Source of the DNA: Gracilaria vermiculophylla
Lineage: Eukaryota > Rhodophyta > Florideophyceae > Gracilariales > Gracilariaceae
Direction of reading: 5' to 3'
Length of the DNA: 44,495 bases
Assembly (NCBI GenBank): GCA_019155205.2
Contig: JAHNZQ020000004.1
Location: 3,744,388-3,788,882, forward strand
The notes under the pieces were generated by a model, which had not been told where the DNA came from, did not search any database, and worked only from the letters and a program-made list of their open reading frames with translations. Positions 1-7,696 of this stretch are shown piece after piece (position 1 is the stretch's first letter; every line of letters begins with the position of its first letter). The position numbers and the translations under genes were made by a program.

Positions 1-1
1 T

Positions 2-97
2 CGAGTGGTGAACTGCGACAGATGGTTTGCGAAGCAGACGGGGGACAAATGCGCGGCCGAGTGGCGGCTGCTGCGCAGTAATGAGGCAGATGGATGA
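2..97 (+). CDS. Possible 3' end of an upstream gene (weak COX6B/CHCH-like signal)
   Basis: An open frame enters from the left edge and stops at TGA 95-97, only 18 nt before the next ATG. The 31 visible codons contain two cysteines separated by eleven residues, then an EW pair and a charged tail. This recalls the second half of COX6B-type twin-cysteine proteins of the mitochondrial intermembrane space, but that family normally has a C-x10-C spacing. The fragment is too short to settle, and a chance open frame is quite possible in this GC-rich stretch. Confidence 0.25.
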   Translation, partial: RVVNCDRWFAKQTGDKCAAEWRLLRSNEADG

Positions 98-115
98 TTG
101 GATTAATTGCAAGAA

Positions 116-904
116 ATGGGGCGGAAAACGGGAACAAAAATAGGCGCCGGGTGCGGCGGAGCGGCGCGCGGCGGGCGCGCGCGTGGGCGGCAGGCGGACA
201 TGCTGCGCGCGCGCGACTACGGGGCGGCGGCCGAGGCGGCGGCCGAGGCGGCGGCGCGCGGCGCGGACGCGGACGCGGACGCGGATGCGGACGCGGGGTC
301 CGGGGCGGAGGCGGACATGCTGCGCGCGCGCGACGGCGACGAGGAGGCGGCGGCGGCGGCGGGCGGCGGCGACAGCGACAAGGAGCCCGACATGCTGTGC
401 CCGCCGGACAACTTCGCGGTGGTGGAGACGGGGCTGTACCGCAGCTCGGTGCCGGCGGCGCACAACCTGCGCTTCCTGCGCTCGCTGCGGCTGCGCACGC
501 TGGTGTTGGTGTCGGAGGAGCGCAGCCAGCGGGCGGTGGAGGCGTTCGTGCGCGAGGGCGCCATCCGCGTGCGGCGCGTGTCGCCGCAGCCGGCGGCGGG
601 CGGCGGCGCGTGGAAGCCGCTCGGCGAGGAGGCGGTCAAGAGCTGCGTGGAGCTCATGCTGCGGCGCGACGCGCAGCCGCTGCTGCTGTGCGACGTGGGC
701 GGCATGCACGCCGTGGGCATGATCGTCGGCTGCCTGCGCAAGCTGCAGTCGTGGAACGTGACCAGCATCATCGGCGAGTACCGCCTGTTCGCCGCGCAGA
801 AGCGCCGCTACGTCAACGAGCTCTTCATCGAGCTGTTCGACGCCGACCTGGTCAACGTGCCGCCGCCGCGCCTGCGCGTCGCGTGGCACGCCGCCGCGCA
901 GTGA
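116..904 (+). CDS. Siw14/OCA-like atypical dual-specificity phosphatase, probably catalytically dead
   Basis: The 262-residue product has an Ala/Asp/Arg-rich N-terminal third with three copies of an ADMLRARD-like phrase and an (AD)n run, then a domain of the plant/fungal atypical dual-specificity phosphatase family (PF03162). Family landmarks are NFAVVETGLYRSSVP near residue 102, the LRKLQSWNVTSI helix and the GEYRLFAAQKRR segment. Active members carry HCx5R. Aligning on the flanking G-x-H-x-x-G and LRKLQ places Asp193 in the catalytic Cys column and Ala199 in the Arg column; Cys192 sits where His is usual. I therefore infer a pseudophosphatase, as reported for some yeast Oca-type members, whose role may be inositol-pyrophosphate or stress signalling. 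The first ATG in frame is at 116; 200 is an alternative. The 3' end is the first unit of a 148-bp tandem repeat. Confidence 0.75.
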   Translation: MGRKTGTKIGAGCGGAARGGRARGRQADMLRARDYGAAAEAAAEAAARGADADADADADAGSGAEADMLRARDGDEEAAAAAGGGDSDKEPDMLCPPDNFAVVETGLYRSSVPAAHNLRFLRSLRLRTLVLVSEERSQRAVEAFVREGAIRVRRVSPQPAAGGGAWKPLGEEAVKSCVELMLRRDAQPLLLCDVGGMHAVGMIVGCLRKLQSWNVTSIIGEYRLFAAQKRRYVNELFIELFDADLVNVPPPRLRVAWHAAAQ

Positions 905-1167
905 GCGCACCCGCATCATGGGCGAGTACCGCCTGTTCGCCGCGCAGAAGCGCCGCTACGTCAACGAGCTCTTCATCGCGCTGTTCGACGCCGGCCTGGT
1001 CAGCGTGCCGCCGCCGCGCCTGCGCGTCGCGTGGCACGCCGCCGCGCAGTGGGCGCACCAGCATCATGGGCGAGTACCGCCTGTTCGCCGCGCAGAAGCG
1101 CCGCGACGTCAACGAGCTCTTCATCGCGCTGTTCGACGCCGATGCGGTCAACGTGCCGCCGCCGCGC
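765..1167 (+). repeat. 148-bp tandem repeat, about 2.7 copies, from the phosphatase 3' end
   Basis: Units begin with GCATCATSGGCGAGTACC at 765, 913 and 1061, an exact 148-bp period. Unit 1 encodes the last helix and C-terminus of the OCA-like protein and ends in its TGA. In unit 2 the corresponding TGA reads TGG. Unit 3 breaks off near 1167. Because 148 is not a multiple of three, each copy falls in a different reading frame relative to unit 1. The copies differ by only a few substitutions, so the duplication is young, or partly an assembly effect. Confidence 0.93.
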
Positions 1168-1486
1168 TCTCGCACATGCCCTTCCGCCCGCCGCGGCGGC
1201 GGCCGGCGGCACCCACACACGGCGGCGGTACCCACGCGGCCGGCGGCGCGCACGCACGGCGGCGCGGTGACCAGCCGCGTGGGCGTGGGCCGCGCACGCC
1301 ACAGCGCCACAGGGCCCAATGAGCGCGCGACACAACACCGGCGCCAATAGCGCGCCGCGCCGCGCTCATAACTGCCATCCACCTCCGATCGGCCGCACCG
1401 CCGCGCGCATCGCTCCGTTGTAGCTGCTCCCTCCGCTCCGCGCCGCCCGCACGCAACGCCCGATCCAGCGCGCGCCGCCCGTCCAT

Positions 1487-1505
1487 CCCCCCCCCCCCCC
1501 CCCCC
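1487..1505 (+). repeat. Poly-C tract (19 C) in a 5' leader
   Basis: An uninterrupted run of 19 C lies 14 nt before the ATG at 1520, inside a C-rich presumed 5' leader. A much longer tract of the same kind precedes the OTU gene at 7473. Confidence 0.9.
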
Positions 1506-1519
1506 ACAAACCCCACCCC

Positions 1520-2269
1520 ATGACGCTCGCCGACATCCTCAAGCCCAGCGCCACCGTGCTGCTGCACGCGCAGGCCAGGGGCTCGCAGCTGGGCGCCGCG
1601 GCCGGCGCCGCGCTCGCGCTGCCCGCGCTGTCGCTGGCGCCCGCCACGTTCAACGCCGCCGACGCGCCGCCGCTGGTGGCCGCGGCGCGCCTGTCGGGCG
1701 GCGCCGCCGTGCTGGGCACGGCGGCCGCCACGCTGGCGGCGGCCGCCACGCTGGCGCGCCTGCCGGCCGCCGACATCAGCGCGCGCGCGCGCAAGCTGCG
1801 CGACAGCGAGCGCAGCCGCGCGCACGTCGGCGCCGCGTCGGCCGGCGCCGCGCTCGGCCTGTCGCTGCTCGCCGTGCGCGCCGGCCGCCTGGCGCGCGCG
1901 CGCGACGAGACGCTGGCGCAGCAGCTGTGCAGCGCGCACGGCGCGTGGGACGCGTACTGCTTCGCCGTCATGGGCGCCGCGCTGGGCTACGCCGCCGTCA
2001 AAGGCGCCGAGCTGGTGGCGTGCCGGCTGGGCGCGCGCCCCGCGTGCTGCGACCAGCTGCCGCCCGAGTGCACGCTGGGCAGCGCCGCCGCCGGCGCCGA
2101 CGCCAGCGCCAGCGCCGACGCCGGAGAGGGCGCGAGCGCGAGCGCGAGCGCGAGCGCGGGCGCGGGCGCGGGCGCGGCGACTGGCGAGATGGATTCCGTG
2201 GAGCAAAACGTGCAGAAGGCCGAAGAGGAGATGCAGGGCGGGGCCGTGGCGTCGGACGGGGCGCAATAG
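1520..2269 (+). CDS. Unrecognised small multi-pass membrane protein
   Basis: The 249-residue product has four Ala/Leu/Gly-rich hydrophobic stretches (roughly residues 24-45, 57-80, 111-127 and 149-168). A charged loop with ARARKLRDSERSR sits between the second and third, and a short cysteine-containing segment follows the fourth. The C-terminal 60 residues are low-complexity Ala-Ser-Gly encoded by GCGAGC and GCGGGC hexamer runs (about 2125-2176), ending in an acidic helix (SVEQNVQKAEEEMQ). The hydrophobic pattern and lack of a signal peptide suggest an organelle or ER membrane protein, but I do not recognise the family. ATG 1520 is the first good start after the poly-C tract. It converges on the thioredoxin gene with 75 nt between stops. 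Confidence 0.65.
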   Translation: MTLADILKPSATVLLHAQARGSQLGAAAGAALALPALSLAPATFNAADAPPLVAAARLSGGAAVLGTAAATLAAAATLARLPAADISARARKLRDSERSRAHVGAASAGAALGLSLLAVRAGRLARARDETLAQQLCSAHGAWDAYCFAVMGAALGYAAVKGAELVACRLGARPACCDQLPPECTLGSAAAGADASASADAGEGASASASASAGAGAGAATGEMDSVEQNVQKAEEEMQGGAVASDGAQ

Positions 2270-2344
2270 GCGGCGGCGGCGGCGGCAGCTGCAGCTGGCG
2301 CGGCACAAGCAGCAGCAGCAGCGGCAGCACGGGGGGGAGTTTAC

Positions 2345-2881
2345 TCACGAGGGGCGCGCGAGCAGGGCGTTGAGGACGGCGGTGAGGCGGTCGCGCACGG
2401 CGGTGGGCTTGTCGGCGGCGACGAAGGAGTCGACGACGCGCGTTCGGCGCACGAACACGAACGTGGGCACGTTGCGGATGCGGAACTGCGCGGGCAGGCG
2501 CTTGGTCTTGTTGACGTCCACCTTGATAAAGTACACGTTTGGGAAGAGCGGCGCCACCTTGCTCAGCACGCCCACCAGGTACGTGCACTTGCGGCACCAC
2601 GCGGCCATGAAGTCGAGCACGATGAGCGCGTCGCTGGCGGCGGCGTGCTGCGCCAGCGCGTCGTACTGCTGCGGCGACGCGAGCGTGTGCAGCGCGCCGG
2701 GCAGCGGCTGCGGGTCGAGCGGCGGCTGCGACGGCGCCGCAGCCGGCGGGTCGGCCACCGTGGCGCGCGGCGGCGGCGGCGGCGCGGCGGCGCGCGGCGG
2801 TCGGCGCTGGCTGCGCGCCGCGCGCACGCGCGCGGCGGGGGGGCGCGCGAGCGGCGCACCGGCGACGATGAAGGCGGCCAT
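2345..2881 (-). CDS. Plastid WCRKC-type thioredoxin-like protein
   Basis: The 178-residue protein has a leader of about 60 residues rich in Arg, Ala and Pro, typical of a plastid transit peptide, followed by a thioredoxin fold. The active site reads AAWCRKC, the signature of the land-plant chloroplast WCRKC thioredoxin-like proteins (TRX-like 2), rather than WCGPC. Also visible are VYFIKVDVN and the cis-proline loop RNVPTFVFV. The family is thought to work as a thiol oxidoreductase in stromal redox control, for example oxidising Calvin-cycle enzymes at night. The start ATG (minus strand, 2881) gives a plausible transit peptide. It diverges from the small protein at 3248, sharing a 366-bp promoter with a CCAAT box. 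Confidence 0.88.
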   Translation of the reverse strand: MAAFIVAGAPLARPPAARVRAARSQRRPPRAAAPPPPPRATVADPPAAAPSQPPLDPQPLPGALHTLASPQQYDALAQHAAASDALIVLDFMAAWCRKCTYLVGVLSKVAPLFPNVYFIKVDVNKTKRLPAQFRIRNVPTFVFVRRTRVVDSFVAADKPTAVRDRLTAVLNALLARPS

Positions 2882-3192
2882 GAGCGCGGCGGAGGCGGCG
2901 GCGGTGGTGGCGGCGGCGGCGGAGGCGCTGCGCTAACACGGCGCGCCCGCGAAGGCGGCGGCGGCGGCGGCGGCGGTGGGACGGGCGTGGCGTCGCTGTG
3001 GCGGTTGGCGCGCGCGCGAGGTGCGCGCGCGCCAGCGCGCCAATCAGTGTGGCCCACGTTGAGGCACGCGCCACCGCCCCTACTCGCGTCGTTCAAATTT
3101 CAAAGCGAGCCGCCGCCACCGACCGCCACTGAGCATCTTCTTGCGCCCCGCCGCCGCCGCCGCCGCCGCCGTCCTCGCTCGCCGCCGCCCTT

Positions 3193-3224
<32 letters not shown>

Positions 3225-3247
3225 TGCAGCCCCCCGCGCACGCCGCC
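2882..3247. promoter_or_regulatory. Divergent promoter, thioredoxin / small helical protein
   Basis: This 366-bp GC-rich spacer separates two divergent ATGs. It holds a CCAAT box at 3040-3044 (CCAATCA), a TTGGCGCG element at 3005-3012 and an AT island TTCAAATTTCAAA near 3090-3102, which stands out in otherwise GC-only sequence. The last 100 bp before 3248 are CCG/CGC repeats. No gene is seen inside. Confidence 0.45.
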
Positions 3248-3508
3248 ATGGCGCCGCTGCCGCCGCCCCCCCCGGCCGCCGCCGCCGCTGAGCCCAACGC
3301 CGACGGCGCCACGACGCTCACGCACATGACCGTGCAGCAGTACTACGACGCGCACCACCGCGCGCAGCTGCGCGCGCTCGACCAGCGCCACGCCGAGCAG
3401 CTGCGCGCGCTCCGCCTGTACCTCGCGCAGGAGAAGCACCGCCTCGACGCGCTCTACCTGCACAACGTCGCCCGCCTGCGCCGCCGCGCCCAAAAGTACA
3501 AGCCCTAG
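3248..3508 (+). CDS. Small helical protein, function unknown
   Basis: The predicted 86-residue protein starts with a Pro/Ala-rich segment and continues as one long charged helix (HRAQLRALDQRHAEQLRALR and onward) with heptad-like Leu spacing and a basic end. The frame is open far upstream, but that part is CCG-repeat translation, so the ATG at 3248 with a good Kozak context is preferred. I do not recognise the family; a small coiled-coil subunit is the most that can be said. Its stop lies 10 nt from the stop of the convergent KRR1 gene. Confidence 0.55.
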   Translation: MAPLPPPPPAAAAAEPNADGATTLTHMTVQQYYDAHHRAQLRALDQRHAEQLRALRLYLAQEKHRLDALYLHNVARLRRRAQKYKP

Positions 3509-3518
3509 CCACCCCATA

Positions 3519-4631
3519 TCATTGCTTCATGCGCCTCACCTGCTTCCTCACGCGCTGCGCCACTGCCAGCACGTCCTCCTCCTCCTCCTCCTCCTCCTCC
3601 GCCCCCCTCTTGCGCTTGCCCGTCGCCGCGCCCTCCGCCGGCGCCTCGTACACCGCCTGCTTCTGCTGCTGCCGTTGCTCGCTGTTGAGCTCGCGCCCCG
3701 CCTTCTCGCGCTTCGTCTTGCTGCGCCGCCTCTCGTCCTCCCTCATAAAGTACTCGCCCGACTCCAGCTGCAGGTCGATCTTGGACGGCTTGGGCAGCGG
3801 CGGGAACGCCTCGTACGCCTTGCGCTTGCTGCCGCTCTTCTTGCTGCTCTTGCGCTTCACGTTCTTGCGCTTGAACTTGGGCAGAAACCGCTCCCAGTTG
3901 TCGTGCTTGAGCCGCTCGTCCTTGCCCAGCTCGCGCTTGATCATCAGCGCCTTGATGTTGTACACCGGGTGCACGTTGCGCATGCAGTCCTCGATGATGC
4001 GCCGCGCCTGCTTCAAGCCCTTGTGCGCCCCCATGCACGCCACCGTGTTGCCCTGCACCAGGATGTAGCATTCGGTCAGCAGCTCGATCGCCTTGAGCGT
4101 GCTGCCGTTGGGCCCGATCAGCCGCTGCCGCCGCTTCACAAAGCGCTGCTTGTTGTGCACCAGCCCGCTGATCTTCACAATGTCGCAGCTCACGTCGTCG
4201 CGCAGCACCTTGCGCGCCTGCGCCACGGGCACGGACCGCGCCAGCAGCTTGATGAAGTCGCGCGCGTTGAGGATGGCGAACGGGTCCCACGTGCGCCGCG
4301 TCGTGCTCACGCTCATCGAGCCCTCCACCACATCCAGCGCGGCGTGCACGCCCAGCTTGTCCAGCTCCGCCTTCACCGCGCCCCACACCTGCCGCAGGTA
4401 CTTTTCGCGGTACTGCGGGAACAGCGTCGCGAACGACGACTGCTCCAGAAACGGGCCGCAGCCGTCGTCGCGCGAGAACGGCTGCTCCTTCCAGTGGTCG
4501 ATGCCGTCGTGGTCCCACGGCTTGTCCTTTCGGTACTTGCTCTTGCCGCCGCCCGCCTCGCCCGCCTCGCCCGCCTGCGCCGCGCTCGCGCCCGCCGCGC
4601 TCGCGCCCGTCGCCATTGCGCCTGTCGCCAT
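3519..4631 (-). CDS. KRR1: KRR1, small-subunit processome KH protein
   Basis: The 370-residue product matches KRR1, a nucleolar KH-domain factor needed for early cleavages of pre-rRNA and 40S assembly. After a low-complexity start it shows the family opening [20 protein letters not shown], then a first degenerate KH domain, then a second KH domain with the GxxG loop in [11 protein letters not shown]. The [14 protein letters not shown] region (here [18 protein letters not shown]) and a basic C-terminal tail with an eight-Glu run follow. Length is close to animal and fungal KRR1 (about 380). ATG 4631 is preferred: the open frame continues upstream, but the next ATGs are in the Pro-rich repeat of the divergent gene. 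The N-terminal (T/A)GAK-like repeats come from a 15-bp tandem repeat at about 4609-4705. Confidence 0.95.
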   Translation of the reverse strand: MATGAMATGASAAGASAAQAGEAGEAGGGKSKYRKDKPWDHDGIDHWKEQPFSRDDGCGPFLEQSSFATLFPQYREKYLRQVWGAVKAELDKLGVHAALDVVEGSMSVSTTRRTWDPFAILNARDFIKLLARSVPVAQARKVLRDDVSCDIVKISGLVHNKQRFVKRRQRLIGPNGSTLKAIELLTECYILVQGNTVACMGAHKGLKQARRIIEDCMRNVHPVYNIKALMIKRELGKDERLKHDNWERFLPKFKRKNVKRKSSKKSGSKRKAYEAFPPLPKPSKIDLQLESGEYFMREDERRRSKTKREKAGRELNSEQRQQQKQAVYEAPAEGAATGKRKRGAEEEEEEEEDVLAVAQRVRKQVRRMKQ

Positions 4632-4705
4632 TGCGCCTGTCGCCTCTGCGCCCGCCGTCTTTGCGCCCGTCGTCTTTGCGCCCGCCGTCTTTGCGCCCGT
4701 CGTGT
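4609..4705. repeat. 15-bp tandem repeat at the KRR1 start
   Basis: Six or so units of the form GTCGCCATTGCGCCT / GCCGTCTTTGCGCCC run head to tail. On the minus strand they give a pentapeptide repeat of the [10 protein letters not shown] type. They span and duplicate the KRR1 start codon (ATGs at 4631 and 4616). Confidence 0.85.
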
Positions 4706-4780
4706 TGGAGTGCGTCGGCGGCGCGCCCGCCACTGCCGCTCGCGCCGCGTTGCATCGCGCGCGGCAAAGGGCGCCGCCAC

Positions 4781-4805
4781 ATTGGATCACCCGCTGTGAT
4801 CCAAT
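4781..4805. promoter_or_regulatory. Perfect dyad carrying CCAAT boxes on both strands
   Basis: Arms ATTGGATCAC (4781-4790) and GTGATCCAAT (4796-4805) are exact reverse complements with a 5-nt spacer. Each outer end is a CCAAT box, so both strands present one. The dyad sits in the 356-bp spacer between KRR1 and the divergent BRCA1-like gene. It is a natural candidate for a bidirectional NF-Y-type site, and a cruciform or dimer site for another factor is also possible. Confidence 0.7.
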
Positions 4806-4830
4806 GTTCCGGCTCCGGACAGCAAACTCC

Positions 4831-4842
4831 TTTTTTGGCGCC
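4831..4842 (+). promoter_or_regulatory. E2F-type site upstream of the BRCA1-like gene
   Basis: TTTTTTGGCGCC contains the E2F consensus TTTGGCGC. It lies 26 nt after the CCAAT dyad and 146 nt before the BRCA1-like ATG. In plants and animals, E2F sites of this form drive S-phase expression of repair genes. Confidence 0.6.
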
Positions 4843-4987
4843 AGATGCTGCCGCACGCGCCTGCCGACACCTCCGTGCCTGCCTTCTCCGCCGCGCTGCT
4901 GCGCCAGGCCGCTGCGCCCGACCGCCGCCGTCGCCTCCGCCGCCCTTCTGCCATCGCCCGCGCCCGCTTCCCACCGTCCGCCAAAAC

Positions 4988-7000
4988 ATGACAGACGCCC
5001 CGCAACCGCCACAGACTCCGCCACCGCCACCCCCTCCGCCACCGCCATCGCCATCGGCATCGCCACCGCCACCGCCATCGCCACCGCCACCGCCACCGCC
5101 ACCGCCACCGCCACCGCCACCGCCACCGCCCCCGCTCTCCCAACGCCCACCGTCTCCATCCCCTCGCAGCCGCCCGGAAATCACCCACGCAAACTCCCCA
5201 GTCGACTCCCTGCGCACCCTCTCCAAGCTCGTCGACAACCTGTCCGACAGCCTCACCTGCTCCGTCTGCCTGCAGGTCATGAACGATGCCCATCAACTCC
5301 AGTGCAGTCATATTTTTTGCCCCACGTGCATCACCGCAATGCTCTCCATGGCCCGCCCGTGTTGTCCTATCTGCAAGCAAAAGACCACCAAGAGAATGCT
5401 GAGCCCCATCATTTCCTTTGCGCAAGCCGCAACCGCGCTACGCTCGCTGCGTCAAATTCTGCAGCAGTGCGATCTTCCACGCGACGACGACGACGCCCCC
5501 AACCCCTCCGCAGTAAACGATGGGTTCGACGCCGCCCTGTCATCGGCCGTCTGCCGCATCCGACAGCTGCAGCAGCAGCAGCGCTCCCGATTGAAGCTCA
5601 TTGAGCAAGGCCACCACCAGCAACCCGAGCGAGCCCCGCCGATCTGCGCCCTGTGTCCTAAGGGCGTCGATCCCTCCTTCTTCCCCTCCTCCGTGCAGTT
5701 TGGACCTTTTATACCCGCCCCTTGCACACTGCGAAAATCCGCGCAGTTCGCGCATGAGAACTGCGCCATGTATACGCCAGGCGTCTATCAACTCGACGAT
5801 CGCATCGTCGGCGTGGATGCAGCCATTGCAAGCCACTCAACCGTGGTGTGTCAGCGTCAAGCCTGCGGTAGAACCCGTGCCACCGTCGAGTGCAACTCGC
5901 ACGCATGCTCAAACAGCTACCACTTCGCCTGCGCCGTTGTTGACCAGTGCAAGTTCGTGCAAGACGGGTACAGGATGTTCTGCGCGCAACACGCCCACCT
6001 CGCGCCGGACATCGACGACGACCAGTTTCACGGCGCGCTCTCCGACCCCGCCGGCAAGCTCTCCCTGGCGCACGACGACGCGTGCTTCGTGTGCTCCACG
6101 GGCGGGCGCCTGCTGATGTGCGACACGTGCGAGCGCTGCGCGCACGCGGCCTGCGCCGGGTTACGCGCCATCCCGCCCGGCCGCTGGAGCTGCGACGTCT
6201 GTGCGGCGCGGCGCGGCGCAACGGACGGCGCGGCGCGCGCGGCGGCGGCGGCGAGCAGCAGCGCGCCGCGCGCGGAGCGCGCCGCGTCGAGGAAGCGGCG
6301 GCGCGGCGCGGCGGCGGCGCCGCGCGACGAGCGCGAGCGGCAGTTGTCGCCGCCCATCGCGCCGCGCAGCGCCAAGCGGCCGAGAAGCAGGGCGCCTCCG
6401 CGCAAGAGGGCGGACGGCAAGAAGCGCGTCGTGCTGGCGCACACGGGGCTGCTCGACGAGCAGCGCGAGATTCTGCGCAGCGTGGCGAAGGCGAAGAGGG
6501 CCGTTGTCAAGGAAGACGTGGACGGCAAGGTGACGCACCTGGTGGTTCGATGCCTGACACCGAGTGAAAGGCCGCTGAGAACGATGAAGCTGTGCAAGGC
6601 CATCGCGTCGCGCGCGCGGATTGTGTGCTGGAGCTGGGTGCAGGAGTCGCGCAGTGCTCGACAATGGGCGCCTTTAGAGGCGTTTGTACACGGGCTGAGT
6701 TGGGAGCAGCACAGGGACGCTGTGTACGCGGGGCTGCAAATGAGTTTTGGGTGTTACAACGGTGCGAGGGAGAAGAAAGAGGAGCTGATGGCTCTGGTAC
6801 AGATGGGGGGCGGCACGGTTGTGCAACGCGAGGCTGGGATGGGAAACGGCGCGGACGAGGGGATTATTTACGTGCGCGAGGAGGACGTGAAGAAGAACGG
6901 TCGCAGGGACCAGCCTTCTAGGCTGGAACCGCCGCGAGGGGCCAAAGTGGTAACCTCGGGCTGGTTGTTGGACATGTGCACGAAGAACAGGATGGAATAG
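4988..7000 (+). CDS. BRCA1/BARD1-like RING-ePHD-PHD-BRCT-BRCT protein
   Basis: The 670-residue protein starts with about 60 residues of Pro-rich repeat, then a BRCA1/BARD1-type C3HC4 RING (residues 91-129, starting CSVC and ending CPIC). An extended PHD finger (about 218-340: ICALCPKG, then a long spacer, [12 protein letters not shown], and a Cys/His-rich end) follows, as in plant BRCA1 and BARD1/ROW1. Next come a second, canonical C4HC3 PHD (about 363-408, CFVCSTGG to CDVC), a basic linker with NLS-like KRRR, and two BRCT repeats (about 478-560 and 575-668; VTHLVV and SGWLLDMC). RING-ePHD-BRCT2 is the known plant order; the additional PHD before the BRCTs is unusual. Expected role: nuclear E3 ligase in homologous recombination or chromatin silencing. 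ATG 4988 is the first ATG in frame. Confidence 0.9.
   Translation: MTDAPQPPQTPPPPPPPPPPSPSASPPPPPSPPPPPPPPPPPPPPPPPPLSQRPPSPSPRSRPEITHANSPVDSLRTLSKLVDNLSDSLTCSVCLQVMNDAHQLQCSHIFCPTCITAMLSMARPCCPICKQKTTKRMLSPIISFAQAATALRSLRQILQQCDLPRDDDDAPNPSAVNDGFDAALSSAVCRIRQLQQQQRSRLKLIEQGHHQQPERAPPICALCPKGVDPSFFPSSVQFGPFIPAPCTLRKSAQFAHENCAMYTPGVYQLDDRIVGVDAAIASHSTVVCQRQACGRTRATVECNSHACSNSYHFACAVVDQCKFVQDGYRMFCAQHAHLAPDIDDDQFHGALSDPAGKLSLAHDDACFVCSTGGRLLMCDTCERCAHAACAGLRAIPPGRWSCDVCAARRGATDGAARAAAAASSSAPRAERAASRKRRRGAAAAPRDERERQLSPPIAPRSAKRPRSRAPPRKRADGKKRVVLAHTGLLDEQREILRSVAKAKRAVVKEDVDGKVTHLVVRCLTPSERPLRTMKLCKAIASRARIVCWSWVQESRSARQWAPLEAFVHGLSWEQHRDAVYAGLQMSFGCYNGAREKKEELMALVQMGGGTVVQREAGMGNGADEGIIYVREEDVKKNGRRDQPSRLEPPRGAKVVTSGWLLDMCTKNRME
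5011..5135. repeat. CCACCG hexamer repeat (poly-Pro coding)
   Basis: Nearly pure CCACCG/CCATCG hexamers encode the Pro-rich N-terminus of the BRCA1-like protein. Read backwards they give a long (VA)n frame that falsely extends KRR1. Confidence 0.9.
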
Positions 7001-7471
7001 AGCACATACACGAGTGTAGCATTGTGGACGCTTGCCGATGGTGAGCCGAGGCGAAGCAGCGCAAGCAGCGGCTTGGGCTGCGGAGGGGATAGTGCCCCGG
7101 GGGAGCGAGGGGCGGAGTGAGGTGGTGCCCTTGCAACGGTTGGCAGCGGGCGGCGATGCGCGCCCATTCCCAACGCCCGCATGGCGCTGCCGAATTGCGA
7201 TTTTCAAACAAATTCATGAGAGCGCCGCGGGGCGCGCTGTGACCCCCTCCCCGAGCACTTGCGCCCCCCACCGCCGCTACGCGCCGCGCCATTGGCGTCT
7301 TCCTTGCTTGGCAGCGCTGCAAAAAAGTGCGCTACCAACGCTCAGCAGCCGCTTTTGCTTTATTATACGCTTCTGTTCGCTCATAACGAGAGGGCTATCG
7401 CCGAATCTGCCGCGGCCGTCTCCGACCCCACGCCAGAGCCCCCAGTCTCGCTCTTGGCTTCCTCGCGCATC

Positions 7472-7561
<90 letters not shown>

Positions 7562-7696
7562 CGCCCCCCGCCCCGCCCTTCGCCTCCCCGCCCCCCCCCC
7601 CCCCCCCCCCCCCCTTTCCCCCCCCCCCCCCCCCCCCTCCCCCCCTCTCCCCCCTCTGTTGCCAGCTCCAGCGCCTCTCCCTTGACTTGCGTCACC
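7001..7696 (+). promoter_or_regulatory. OTU gene promoter and leader with very long poly-C
   Basis: These 696 bp hold the 3' flank of the BRCA1-like gene, an inverted CCAAT box (ATTGG, 7291-7295) and then a polypyrimidine leader ending in CACCATGG. The leader contains C runs of 88 (7473-7560), 24 (7591-7614) and 20 (7618-7637), broken by a few G and T. No other gene is seen. Confidence 0.6.
7473..7560 (+). repeat. 88-nt homopolymeric C tract
   Basis: An unbroken run of 88 C, about 140 nt before the OTU ATG at 7697. The C strand can form an i-motif and the complementary strand a G-quadruplex. Homopolymers of this length are rarely assembled exactly, so the true length is uncertain. Confidence 0.9.

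Noticed and set aside
1148..2308. Long minus-strand ORF across the membrane-protein gene (also 3505-5280, 12604-14343, 12753-14252 and 14545-15573)
   Set aside because: These are low-complexity Arg/Ala/Gly translations opposite real genes. Stops are rare in such GC-rich DNA, and none shows a domain.
4632..5159. N-terminal extension of KRR1 with a long (VA)n run
   Set aside because: It is the reverse reading of the CCACCG Pro repeat of the divergent gene and has no ATG between 4631 and that repeat.
7259..7696. Poly-Pro N-terminal extension of the OTU protein
   Set aside because: It is the translation of the poly-C leader; ATG 7697 has a good context and starts just before the domain.
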